Below are positions 1 through 6,412 of a stretch of DNA of 7,141 bases, piece after piece. Below the pieces are notes generated by a model. It saw only the letters and a program-made list of their open reading frames with translations, was not told the DNA's origin and did no database searches. The DNA comes from Bordetella parapertussis (lineage in GTDB: Bacteria; Pseudomonadota; Gammaproteobacteria; Burkholderiales; Burkholderiaceae_C): positions 1 through 7,141 of the forward strand of contig CALQBT020000137.1 in the NCBI GenBank assembly GCA_943328885.2. The letters are read 5' to 3'. Position numbers and translations under genes: made by a program. Within the stretch, counting starts at the first letter, position 1. The number at the start of each line of letters is the position of its first letter.

Positions 1-225
1 AAGAACTTCAACGCCAACCGCGTGATCCGACTGAACGAGTCACCGCAGGTCAGCGTGCTGCGCATCGCCTCACCTGCCCAGGCCGAGCGCGGGCGATTGA
101 TCGGCGGTGTCGGCGAGTTGGGCGTTCCCACCTTCGCGCCTGCGCTGGCCAACGCCTGGTTCCGTCTCACCGGCCTGCGGGTGAGGGCCTTGCCCTTCGT
201 GCCGAACGCCACGATGGGCGGTTGA
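1..225 (+). CDS. C-terminal end of an IorB-like molybdopterin-binding oxidoreductase subunit (5' end outside window)
   Basis: The frame is open from base 1 to a TGA at 223-225 and gives 74 residues. It matches the C-terminus of the xanthine oxidase/aldehyde oxidase superfamily, closest to the beta subunit of isoquinoline 1-oxidoreductase. Seen here: an N-F...R-x-N-E-x-P-x-V stretch (residues 2-17), then G-G-V-G-E-L-G-V-P (35-43) followed by A-P-A-L-A-N-A and a terminal L-T-G-L-R-V-R-A-L-P. In the family the glutamate of the GVGE motif (E39 of this fragment) is the catalytic base beside the molybdenum cofactor, and it is intact. These enzymes hydroxylate N-heterocycles or oxidise aldehydes with water as oxygen donor, working with a small [2Fe-2S] subunit that would lie upstream if present. 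The tail runs about 20 residues past the usual conserved end without a frame break. Substrate cannot be inferred. It converges with the VOC gene ending at 450; the 224-base gap holds no clear terminator. Confidence 0.85.
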   Translation, partial: KNFNANRVIRLNESPQVSVLRIASPAQAERGRLIGGVGELGVPTFAPALANAWFRLTGLRVRALPFVPNATMGG

Positions 226-449
226 GGGGCAGCGCCGACGGGACGGACTGGCGCGTGCTCCCTGGGCATCTAGTCGCTTGGCGCGGCGCCTGCTCAATCG
301 CTTGGGGCTTTGCTTCCAATCGCCGTCGTCGGCACGGGCGCAAGAGCGCGTGCAGTTCAGCGCCGATCGTCAGGTGGTTTCCAAGCCCAAGACAGCCTAA
401 CTAAATTGAAGCGCGTCCACCCAACCGGTACGAATCGAAACCGCGGGAA

Positions 450-926
450 TTACTTCGCCTCGGGCTGGTTCTGCAAAGCGAGAATGCGCGCGATCCGGTC
501 CTCGACCGTGGCGTCGCTGCCGCCCTTCCACTGCAGGATCTGCAGTACGACGCCGGCCGCATCGCGCGGCCGCAGCACCACCTCGTCGCGATTGCTGAAC
601 TCGTCGCGCAGAGGGATCTTGTAGCCCTTGCCTTCGACGTCCTGGATGAACTCCTCCAGGTTGTCGACTTCCAGTCCCATGTGATGCAGCCCCTCGCCGT
701 GCTTGGCGATGTGCTGGTTGATGAAGCCGTCTTCTTCCAATGACTGCACCAGCGAGAGCACGTTCTCGCCGATCTGCATGTAGGCGACTTTGACCATGCC
801 GGCTTTTTCGCGCAGTATTTCAGTACGGATGTGAACGGCGTTGAGCAGCTTGACGTACTGCTCGGTCGCCTGGGCGACGTCGCGTACAGCGATTGCCACA
901 TGATCGATTCTCTTGATACTGGCCAT
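450..926 (-). CDS. VOC (glyoxalase / methylmalonyl-CoA epimerase-like) family protein
   Basis: This is a 158-residue single VOC unit of two beta-alpha-beta-beta-beta modules, the length usual for methylmalonyl-CoA epimerase-like proteins. The start was set at 926 (M-A-S-I-K-R-I-D-H-V) because the VOC fold begins there and a purine-rich AGAGAAG (930-936) lies just upstream; an in-frame ATG 30 bases earlier adds non-conserved residues. Module 1 has the H9 ligand in I-D-H-V-A-I-A-V; module 2 starts with G-E-G-L-H-H-M-G-L-E-V (residues 77-87, ligand probably H82). Aligned by eye with methylmalonyl-CoA epimerase, the other two metal positions differ: the E/Q of I-E-L-L-E-P is S58 here, and the glutamate of V-E-L is Q129 in V-L-Q-I-L. 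Epimerase activity is therefore doubtful. The gene lies 57 bases after the DMT transporter on the same strand, so the two probably share a transcript. The C-terminal 25 residues form a charged helix-like tail. Confidence 0.88.
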   Translation of the reverse strand: MASIKRIDHVAIAVRDVAQATEQYVKLLNAVHIRTEILREKAGMVKVAYMQIGENVLSLVQSLEEDGFINQHIAKHGEGLHHMGLEVDNLEEFIQDVEGKGYKIPLRDEFSNRDEVVLRPRDAAGVVLQILQWKGGSDATVEDRIARILALQNQPEAK

Positions 927-1735
927 GATCTTCTCTCGTCGGTCTGGGATCTGCACAGTTTATGCCGACGGGGGAGGGCGTCCTCAGTGGCTCCTGATCT
1001 CCAACCACAGCAGGTACAAGCCACTGGCCACCACGACCGCGGCGCCGGCTATCACCAGGGCGTCGGGCACCTGGGCGAAGACCAGCCAACCGAGCAAGGT
1101 CATGTAGAGGATCTGCTGGTACAGGAAGGGGCCGAGCGTGGCGGCCGTGGCGTAGCGGTGCGCTTTGGCGACGCAGTAGTGGCCCAGACCGCCGCACAAG
1201 CCGGTCAGGCCGATCACCGCCCAGGTCGCAGTGTCGGCTGGCGTGCGCCACTGCGCCAGCCCGAACGGGGCGATGACCACGGCAGCGCCGATGGCCGACA
1301 TCAGTTGCAGCGAGGCCGGCGACTCGGTGGCCGCCAGGCGCCGCGTCAGGAGGTTGAAGCTGGCGTACAACAAGGCGTTGCCCATGGACAGCAGCAGCGC
1401 CGGGTGGAAGGCGCCGGTCCAGGGCCGCATGATGAGCAGCACGCCTCCCAGCCCGGCCGCGATGGCCAGCCAACGTCTGGCGTCCAGCCGCTCGCCCAGC
1501 CACCAAGCGCTGAGCAAGGCGATCAGCAGCGGCACCGAGAACTGGATGGCGCCTGTCTCGGCCAGTTGCAGATACTGCAGCGCCCAGAAGTTCAGCGCCG
1601 TCATCACGCCGAGCATCGCGCCCCGCAGCGCCTGCAGCCAGACCTTGTTGACGCGCAGCAGTTCGCGGCCGTACACCGGTGCCAACAGCGCAGAGGCGAT
1701 CAGCGCGTGCGCCACGAATCGCATCCACACCACCT
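848..1735. repeat. Direct duplication, left (intact) copy: DMT transporter to start of VOC gene
   Basis: Aligned by eye with 6573-7141 in the same orientation. Positions 848-1055 match 6573-6780 over 208 bases with no gap and about 17 mismatches (near 92% identity). Positions 1372-1735 match 6781-7141 with one 3-base gap and about 12 mismatches (near 96%). Positions 1056-1371 (316 bases) are missing from the other copy. The repeat covers parts of two genes and their spacer. The right end of homology is unknown because the second copy reaches the window edge. Confidence 0.95.
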
Positions 1736-1859
1736 GGAACACGGGCAGGTCTCGCACCAACCACTTGGCGCAGGTGTCGAGCACCGCTAAGAGCAAGGTG
1801 GTGAGGCAGACCAGCGTGATGCCGATGCGGCGGTTGCGCGCGTTGTCGTCTAGAAGCAT
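984..1859 (-). CDS. EamA/DMT-family inner-membrane transporter (10 predicted TM helices)
   Basis: The 291-residue product has the length and layout of the drug/metabolite transporter superfamily: two EamA repeats of about five helices each. Hydrophobic segments lie roughly at residues 12-29, 40-61, 76-92, 104-120, 128-145, 153-170, 183-201, 212-228, 240-260 and 268-286. The first repeat carries the usual Q-x-x-x-x-P-L-L-I-A-L-L-S...W-L-G-E-R-L signature (106-125) and the W-x-A-I-A-A-G-L-G-G-V-L-L-I-M-R-P ending. Members export or import amino acids, metabolites or drugs across the inner membrane; the substrate cannot be read from sequence. The ATG at 1857-1859 gives the expected short cytoplasmic N-terminus, but no good Shine-Dalgarno precedes it. 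A small VOC gene follows 57 bases downstream. Its last three quarters, the spacer and the start of the VOC gene recur as a decayed copy at 6573-7141. Confidence 0.92.
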   Translation of the reverse strand: MLLDDNARNRRIGITLVCLTTLLLAVLDTCAKWLVRDLPVFQVVWMRFVAHALIASALLAPVYGRELLRVNKVWLQALRGAMLGVMTALNFWALQYLQLAETGAIQFSVPLLIALLSAWWLGERLDARRWLAIAAGLGGVLLIMRPWTGAFHPALLLSMGNALLYASFNLLTRRLAATESPASLQLMSAIGAAVVIAPFGLAQWRTPADTATWAVIGLTGLCGGLGHYCVAKAHRYATAATLGPFLYQQILYMTLLGWLVFAQVPDALVIAGAAVVVASGLYLLWLEIRSH

Positions 1860-1888
1860 TCAGTGTCGATTCTAGGCGGCGCCTCAAC

Positions 1889-1913
1889 GGCGGGCGGCGG
1901 GCGGCGGGTGGCG
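1889..1913. repeat. Heptamer tandem repeat GGCGGGC, about 3.5 copies
   Basis: Units at 1889-1895, 1896-1902 and 1903-1909 (last base T), followed by GGCG at 1910-1913. It lies 30 bases upstream of the transporter start codon, so the G-rich strand is the template for that gene. Confidence 0.85.
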
Positions 1914-1926
1914 CAGGCGCACCGAA

Positions 1927-1945
1927 TCGGGTCGGGTCGGGTCGG
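1927..1945. repeat. Pentamer tandem repeat TCGGG, 3.8 copies
   Basis: TCGGG occurs at 1927, 1932 and 1937, then TCGG at 1942. The three GGG runs and a final GG, each separated by two bases, resemble a short-loop G-quadruplex on the + strand. It is 13 bases beyond the heptamer array and about 70 bases upstream of the transporter start. Confidence 0.85.
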
Positions 1946-2060
1946 CTATGTTTCAGCACCTAGTCCGGGGTCCAGCCGAGGCGCGGCCCGCGACAGCTTC
2001 CTGGAAACTCAGTTGGCCATGCCCGCGCCGTCGGCGACCAGGACGTAGCCAGCCGCACAT

Positions 2061-2088
2061 AGGCACCCACAGACAGGCACCTACAGTC
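2061..2088. repeat. 14-base imperfect tandem duplication
   Basis: AGGCACCCACAGAC at 2061-2074 is followed directly by AGGCACCTACAGTC at 2075-2088 (12 of 14 identical), and then AGGC begins again at 2089. No role is apparent. Confidence 0.7.
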
Positions 2089-2434
2089 AGGCCCTCTGTG
2101 GGCGATTGCGACTCGGCCTAGGGCTTGAAACCGTCCGAGCTCACAAGCTTGGGACATCATGAGCCTTGAATTCATTCCAGTGCTGAGCGACGAGCAGATA
2201 TCCCAGGTCTTGTTTGGTTGATTTGGCAAAACGCCGGTCTCTGCCACACCGAACTTGACGCCAGCTTGTCGAGGCCAAGCCACTGATGGCAGCGGCAGAC
2301 TCCTGGGCCCTGGTCTGCTGTATTTGCGACGGCCAGCATGCACGAACGCATCTGGCCGGCGCTCCAGTTCGTCGACCTCGGTCAGCTTGGCCAGCGAACC
2401 GAGTGATGCCAGCAGCGCGGCCCCTGACCCGGCC

Positions 2435-3388
2435 TCAATCGTTGCCTGTCAGGCCGGGCGCGCCGTTGCGCCAGGCGATGGCGAAGCGGTCGTCATAAGC
2501 ACCCTCGGGGTTCTCGCGCACCATCACGTCCAGCCGCCGCGCGTCGTCGCCCACCAGGATGCGCCATTTGCCGGCGCGCACGCCGTCCAGGATGGTGGTG
2601 GCCGCCTGGTCGGCAGTGGTCGGCGCGTTGTCGCGGAAGTCGATCGCCCGCTGGTGCAACAACTGGCGGATCGCGTCATCGGGCAGATCGGCCACCGCGG
2701 CGCCGCCCTTGACCATACGTGAGCGCACCAGCGCCACCTGCGTCGCCGACATCTTCATCGCGTCGTAGGTGTTCAGCGCGATCGAGGTGCCGACGTGGCC
2801 GGGCATCACCAGCACGCAACTCAGGTGTGGGGCATTCACCCGCAGGTCGTTGATCAGCGCCTCGGTGAAGCCCTTGACCGCAAACTTGGCGGCGCTGTAG
2901 GCGGTGTGCGGCACGCCCGGGCCCAGGCTGGCCCAGAAGCCGTTGACGCTGCTGACGTTGATGATGCAGCCGGCGCTGCTTGCCACCAGCAGCGGCATGA
3001 AGGCCCGGGCACCGTGGTACACGCCGAACCAGTCGACGCCGAAGGTGCGCTCCCAATCGGCACGGTTGCCGTTGACGAAGCTGCCGCCGCCAGCGATGCC
3101 GGCGTTGTTGAACAGCAGGTTGATGTGCTGGGTCCGATGCTCGGCGATGACGGCATCCCGGAACGCCAGCACCTGGGCTTCCTGGCTGACATCGGCCAGG
3201 CAGGTGGTCACACGCGTGCCGGCCGGCGCCTGGGCTAGGCACAGCGACCGAGTCTCGGCCATGGCGGTTGCGGAGACGTCGCACAGCGCCACGTGTACGC
3301 CCGCGGCGCTCAGTTGGCGGCACAGGGCACGGCCCATGCCGGTGCCCCCGCCTGTCACGACTGCGATCTGTCCGGATTGGATGTTCAT
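2435..3388 (-). CDS. SDR-family NAD(P)-dependent oxidoreductase
   Basis: The 317-residue protein has a complete classical short-chain dehydrogenase core plus about 60 extra C-terminal residues. Visible motifs: cofactor loop T-G-G-G-T-G-M-G (12-19); D37 at the end of beta-2 (A-L-C-D-V), which in the family favours NAD(H) over NADP(H); D66 in A-D-V; N-N-A-G (94-97); and the catalytic set S147 in I-N-V-S-S, Y164 and K168 in Y-S-A-A-K; then P-G (196-197). It should oxidise or reduce an alcohol/ketone pair in the cytosol; the substrate is unknown. The frame stays open to 3598, but the ATG at 3386-3388 is the start: the Rossmann strand begins seven residues later and AAGGA (3394-3398) sits five bases upstream. 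The gene stands alone, 575 bases from the next gene downstream and 839 from TctC upstream, so it probably has its own promoter, though I could not identify one. Confidence 0.93.
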   Translation of the reverse strand: MNIQSGQIAVVTGGGTGMGRALCRQLSAAGVHVALCDVSATAMAETRSLCLAQAPAGTRVTTCLADVSQEAQVLAFRDAVIAEHRTQHINLLFNNAGIAGGGSFVNGNRADWERTFGVDWFGVYHGARAFMPLLVASSAGCIINVSSVNGFWASLGPGVPHTAYSAAKFAVKGFTEALINDLRVNAPHLSCVLVMPGHVGTSIALNTYDAMKMSATQVALVRSRMVKGGAAVADLPDDAIRQLLHQRAIDFRDNAPTTADQAATTILDGVRAGKWRILVGDDARRLDVMVRENPEGAYDDRFAIAWRNGAPGLTGND

Positions 3389-3393
3389 GGTGT

Positions 3394-3398
3394 TCCTT
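3394..3398 (-). promoter_or_regulatory. Ribosome binding site of the SDR gene
   Basis: AAGGA on the - strand, five bases before the ATG at 3388. It decides for this start over the 70-codon longer open frame that begins at 3598. Confidence 0.75.
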
Positions 3399-3646
3399 TG
3401 TCCTTCGGCTCGAATCTCTTTGCTGGAGTTAGCGATTGAAGCCGCGACCCACGATGTCTGGTTGTCTCGTCGGAGACCAGACGCCGCAACCCCTACTGGC
3501 CGGCGGGTCCTTGCGCAGCAGCCCTCACCGCGCAGCGCAGCTTGGCCAAGGTCGTGAGCTGCCTGGTGGTCAGGAAAAAGGGCGTTTGAAAACACCATCC
3601 TCCGCAGGCCCTCCGCGTAGACCTAGCCGGTCTCGGGCGTTACCCG

Positions 3647-3751
3647 TCACAGCGCGCCGTCTTGCTCGCTGTGCAGCACGTTGAAGTCGCAGTACTCGGG
3701 CGTTGCCGCGAGTTCGACGTCCAGCGCCGTGCCGACTTCAGCCAAGCTCAT
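3647..3751 (-). CDS. Candidate 34-residue small ORF or gene remnant, function unknown
   Basis: The ORF runs from ATG (3749-3751) to TGA (3647-3649). It begins M-S-L-A-E-V-G-T-A-L-D-V-E-L and ends D-F-N-V-L-H-S-E-Q-D-G-A-L. Residue choice and GC-rich third positions look more like coding sequence than its surroundings. A TGA directly abuts the ATG upstream and there is no Shine-Dalgarno, so it may be the conserved tail of a lost gene rather than an active small gene. I do not recognise the family. Confidence 0.25.
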   Translation of the reverse strand: MSLAEVGTALDVELAATPEYCDFNVLHSEQDGAL

Positions 3752-4050
3752 TCAGTTGAAAGGAAACGGTCGCAGCGGCCAGACGGGGGCGGATCTATAG
3801 CCGCGCACCGAAGCACCCGCCCGGGTTCGGCTCGATCCAGCAGCCGGCCGGCGCGCAGGGTTCGTGCGGATCGCCATGGCCGCCGCGCACGCGCCCGTCC
3901 CGAACCCCCGCAGCAGTGACCCCCGCCTTGAGATGGGTGGTCGATGTTTTTCAGGTGGTTTTAAGGTGGCTCTGAAATGCTGCGGGAAAGGACTTCGACG
4001 CGTGTCGCAACCCGCTGCGCGCCAAGTGCGGGCCTTGAAGGGTGATCGCC

Positions 4051-4137
4051 GTGAAGATGTTGAAAACCCGGGCAGCTGCGGCCGCGCTGCTGGCGCTCTC
4101 CGGCCTGATCCTGTTGCAGCGGCGCCGCGCCGCCTGA
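4051..4137 (+). CDS. Candidate 28-residue single-helix membrane peptide with Arg-rich tail
   Basis: Starts GTG at 4051 (an in-frame ATG follows at 4057) and ends TGA at 4135-4137. A GAAGGG lies about 8 bases before the GTG. The peptide has a basic start (M-K-M-L-K-T-R), then an Ala/Leu-rich helix of about 15 residues (A-A-A-A-A-L-L-A-L-S-G-L-I-L-L) and ends Q-R-R-R-A-A. Helix plus arginine tail resembles the end of PEP-CTERM sorting signals, but no Pro-Glu-Pro precedes it and an in-frame TGA lies just upstream. It could be a small membrane protein, a relic, or chance in GC-rich DNA. Confidence 0.25.
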   Translation: MKMLKTRAAAAALLALSGLILLQRRRAA

Positions 4138-4227
4138 GTAGGCGAGGTCCGCCAAGACACCCGCCCGCAAGGGCGCCAGCGGACGGCCGCGCACCGCGCC
4201 GGCAACTCAGTCAGTCCGTTTGCGGCG

Positions 4228-5187
4228 TCACTCGATGCGGATATTGTTTTCCTTGATCATGCGACTGAAGCTCTCGCGGAAGTACGGCAGCTTGGTACTG
4301 AATTCGCTGGCCGTCAGACCCGTGGGCACCAGCGCGCTTTCCTTCATGTAGTTGGTGATCTCCGGGCTGCGCACGATGGCCGCGATCTCCTGGCTCAGCC
4401 GGTCGACGATGGCCTGGGGCGTCTTTGCGGGAGCGAACATGCCGTACCAGCCGACGACCACCAGGTCGCTGACGCCCTCTTCCTTGAAAGTGGGCACGTC
4501 CGGTGCCAGCGGCAGCCGTTGGTCCCCGGTTACCGCCAGCAGACGCACTTTGCCGCTCTTGACGTGCGGCAGGATAGTGATAGGCGTGGCGATGTACCAG
4601 TCGATGCGTCCGCCCAGAAAGTCGTTGAGCAGCGGCGCCTCGCCCTTGTACGGAATATGGATCGAGTCGACCCCTGTGGCGCGCTTCATCGCTTCGCTAA
4701 ATATGTGCTGCGAGCCACCGGCGCCTGACGTGGCATAGCTGGTCTTGCCGGGTCGCGCTTTCAGCCACGTCGCCAGTTCCTTCAGGTTCTTGGCCGGGTT
4801 CTCGACCAGCACCGCAAGCGCCAGGGGTGCCGAGGCGTACTGGGCGATCGGCACGAAGTCACGCGCCTCTTCGTAACGTGCCACGCCCAGCGCAGGCAAC
4901 TGGATAAGTGTGGTGTTGGTCGAGTACAAGGTGTAGCCGTCGGCCGGCGCCTTGATGACGAATTCACTGGCCGTCACCGTGTTGCCGCCCGCGCGGTTGT
5001 CAATGATGAACTGCTGTCCGAGCCGCTGGGTCAGGCGCTCACTGATCTTTCGCGTGAGCACGTCGGAAGCGCCGCCGGGCGGGTACGGTACGACGATCTT
5101 GACCGATTTGTCTGGATACGCGGCGTCTGCCCAGGCCAGAGTGGGTGCAATCACGGCCAGTGAAATTCCGATCAACAGATTCTTCAT
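4228..5187 (-). CDS. TctC/Bug-family tripartite tricarboxylate transporter substrate-binding protein
   Basis: The 319-residue product has the usual length and landmarks of Bug proteins, the periplasmic binding components of tripartite tricarboxylate transporters greatly expanded in Burkholderiales. Residues 1-20 form a Sec signal peptide (M-K-N-L-L start, hydrophobic core, T-L-A-W-A then D-A), predicted to be cleaved near 20-23. Mature landmarks: Y-P-D-K-S-V-K (24-30), P-Y-P-P-G-G-A-S-D (34-42), D-N-R-A-G-G-N (63-69), P-A-D-G-Y-T-L (81-87), H-I-P-Y-K-G (177-182), a G-G-R-I-D segment (192-196) and D-V-P-T-F-K-E-E-G (230-238). Family members bind carboxylates or small amides without a fixed charged pocket, so the ligand is open. 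No TctA or TctB membrane genes are here, as is common for Bug genes, which may use a transporter encoded elsewhere or act as sensors. The ATG at 5185-5187 has only a weak AAGAAAG upstream. Confidence 0.95.
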   Translation of the reverse strand: MKNLLIGISLAVIAPTLAWADAAYPDKSVKIVVPYPPGGASDVLTRKISERLTQRLGQQFIIDNRAGGNTVTASEFVIKAPADGYTLYSTNTTLIQLPALGVARYEEARDFVPIAQYASAPLALAVLVENPAKNLKELATWLKARPGKTSYATSGAGGSQHIFSEAMKRATGVDSIHIPYKGEAPLLNDFLGGRIDWYIATPITILPHVKSGKVRLLAVTGDQRLPLAPDVPTFKEEGVSDLVVVGWYGMFAPAKTPQAIVDRLSQEIAAIVRSPEITNYMKESALVPTGLTASEFSTKLPYFRESFSRMIKENNIRIE

Positions 5188-5617
5188 GATGCTTTCTTGC
5201 GGTGGTTTGGACGTGGCCCACGGTTCGATTCGCGGACTTAAGGCCGGGTGATTCGGCTGTGAGTGGCCGGCAAAGCGGGGTGGTCACTCCTCAAGGCATT
5301 GTGCGATGCTTTCCATGAAAGCGTTTGTCGACAGGCCAGCCTGCATCAGGCGGACGCCTTCGGCAAATGCTTGGACCAAGTCCTGGAACGTCCATGCCCA
5401 GAACCGGCACCAGCTGATTCACAGCAAGTGGGTGACCTGGTGGTCACGGTCTCGCGGGCGTGTGGCCGGGCGTGTACCGTCGCGAATGCGCGCAGGCTGA
5501 AATCTGAGGCTTGCGACTCGACTTGACACGTCCACCTGCTGTTGGTGTAGGTCTGTGCGACGAAGCGCTCGCCACTGTCGACGAACATCGTCTGCGCGGC
5601 ATCGGCCCACACCGCAC
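5188..5617. other. 430-base stretch between the second VOC gene and TctC; holds broken coding remnants
   Basis: No intact gene of normal size fits here. The left part (5188-5283) is the untranslated leader of TctC. The remainder holds the disrupted frame described under 5284-5621. Several + strand frames are open but show no family pattern. Confidence 0.5.
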
Positions 5618-5621
5618 TCAC
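5284..5621 (-). pseudogene. Broken gene downstream of the second VOC gene, family unknown
   Basis: A GTG at 5619-5621 overlaps the TGA of the upstream VOC gene in a GTGA arrangement, the usual sign of translational coupling. The first 29 or so codons read like real protein (M-S-A-V-W-A-D-A-A-Q-T-M-F-V-D-S-G then E-R-F-V-A-Q-T-Y-T) with GC-rich third positions. The frame then turns random and ends at 5346. In a different frame, a convincing C-terminus lies at 5284 to about 5400: T-F-Q-D-L-V-Q-A-F-A-E-G, then V-R-L-M-Q-A-G-L-S-T, then N-A-F-M-E-S-I-A-Q-C-L-E-E and TGA at 5284-5286. The simplest reading is one former gene that lost most of its middle and its frame. The start vaguely resembles alpha/beta-hydrolase N-termini, but I cannot name the family. 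An alternative is a 91-residue ORFan from 5621 to 5346. Confidence 0.4.
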
Positions 5622-6388
5622 GCCGCCACTCGCTGATGCGGCACGAAGCGCACGCCACCCAGCCAGAAACCATCCCCTTCCGCCAGGCAACCCTGGTGCG
5701 TTGCGGCGCGGCGCACGCCGTCGGCATCACCGACATCGACATGCAAGGCCTCCAGCCGCTCGGCATCGCCACGCAGGAAGCGGGCCGCGCCCAGGTCGAA
5801 TTTCAGCGCTGGCTGATCGCCGTCTTGGCCGACAGACACGTCGGCGATGCGGCCCCAATGCGCGGCGAGGTCGCGCGGGTCGGGTGCAGCCACGTCGATC
5901 CAGCGGATCCCGCTCACCCGCGCCAGATTCTGCTGATCCCGCCAGTGTGCGCCGGCCGGCCAGTAAGCGCCGTCCAGCCGCTCGTTGCCCACCGAGCGAT
6001 CGAACTCCAGCATGGTTGCGCGACAGTCGCGAGGGTGCAACTGCACGCCGAAAAACTGGCCTGGGTAGTCCATCACATTGGCCACGCGCACGCCCAGTGA
6101 ATCGGCAAGCGCACGCCGTCGTTCGGGATCTTGCGTGTCGAAGATGGCCATATAACCACCGCGTCCGCCGGAGCGTTGGATGAAGCGACCGGCCGCCGTG
6201 TCCGCTCGGGTGGGTGCCACCAACTCGACGAACTGGTGGCCGAACACGAACAATGCGTTCTCCAGTCCGTACTTGCCTACGTTCTCGTCGCGATGGCAGA
6301 CTTCAATGCCAAAGATGGCGCGGATCGCAGCTTCAGCGGGCCGGAGTTCTGTAACGGCGAGGCAAATCTGACGCAATCGCAGGGTCAT
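5618..6388 (-). CDS. Two-domain VOC (glyoxalase-like) family protein
   Basis: This 256-residue protein has two VOC-like modules. The first (about 1-130) begins L-R-Q-I-C-L-A-V-T-E-L with cysteine where many family members have the first metal histidine, and includes H-Q-F-V-E-L-V-A-P (51-59), G-V-Q-L-H-P-R-D (114-121) and M-L-E-F-D (126-130). The second (about 157-250) begins V-S-G-I-R-W-I-D-V-A-A-P-D and contains A-R-F-L-R-G. The arrangement resembles the glyoxalase-like dioxygenase/lyase-type proteins often found beside CoA-ester and aromatic degradation genes; no specific reaction can be assigned. The start is well supported by AAGGAG six bases upstream. It follows a crotonase tail by 24 bases and its stop overlaps a GTG start downstream, so it was the middle gene of an operon whose neighbours on both sides are now broken. 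Confidence 0.87.
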   Translation of the reverse strand: MTLRLRQICLAVTELRPAEAAIRAIFGIEVCHRDENVGKYGLENALFVFGHQFVELVAPTRADTAAGRFIQRSGGRGGYMAIFDTQDPERRRALADSLGVRVANVMDYPGQFFGVQLHPRDCRATMLEFDRSVGNERLDGAYWPAGAHWRDQQNLARVSGIRWIDVAAPDPRDLAAHWGRIADVSVGQDGDQPALKFDLGAARFLRGDAERLEALHVDVGDADGVRRAATHQGCLAEGDGFWLGGVRFVPHQRVAA

Positions 6389-6394
6389 GTGAAT

Positions 6395-6400
6395 CTCCTT
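6395..6400 (-). promoter_or_regulatory. Strong ribosome binding site of the second VOC gene
   Basis: AAGGAG on the - strand with six bases between it and the ATG at 6388. It fixes the start and suggests the gene is still translatable even though its upstream operon partner is truncated. Confidence 0.85.
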
Positions 6401-6412
6401 GAGATGCCGGCG

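Larger units (their letters stand above)
1860..2434. other. 575-base stretch between transporter and SDR genes; no confident gene
   Basis: This lies upstream of the transporter and downstream of the SDR gene on the - strand. It holds the short tandem repeats listed separately. A - strand frame stays open from about 2445, just past the SDR stop, down to 1960. Its first 45 or so codons (about 2310-2445) have coding-like composition and read A-L-L-A-S-L-G-S-L-A-K-L then T-E-V-D-E-L-E-R-R-P. It has no ATG start and turns compositionally random further on, so it may be a gene remnant. A 20-codon + strand ORF at 2159-2221 (M-S-L-E-F-I-P-V-L-S-D-E-Q) has only a weak upstream GGGA. I found no convincing -35/-10 pair or terminator. 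Confidence 0.5.
3389..4227. other. 839-base stretch between TctC and SDR genes; two candidate small ORFs, otherwise nothing clear
   Basis: Several overlapping frames are open here on both strands, as expected in GC-rich DNA, but none is convincing over a long span. The upstream extension of the SDR frame (3389-3598, - strand) shows no family pattern. Two short ORFs are listed separately (3647-3751 and 4051-4137). No clear rho-independent terminator follows TctC and no clear sigma-70 promoter precedes the SDR gene. The stretch may be the remains of lost genes. Confidence 0.45.

Noticed and set aside
338..349. GCGC-AAGA-GCGC hairpin between the IorB-like gene and the first VOC gene
   Set aside because: A four-base stem with no following T-run is too weak to call a terminator.
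831..1790. 319-codon + strand open frame antisense to the transporter
   Set aside because: It is rich in Q, H, R and G with no family pattern, and is the mirror of a well-supported 10-helix transporter gene in GC-rich DNA.
2795..3557. Overlapping + strand open frames opposite the SDR gene
   Set aside because: They mirror the SDR, whose cofactor and catalytic motifs are all present on the - strand.
3389..3598. 70-residue N-terminal extension of the SDR
   Set aside because: The frame is open, but the residues match no SDR feature, and a ribosome binding site directly precedes the internal ATG at 3388.
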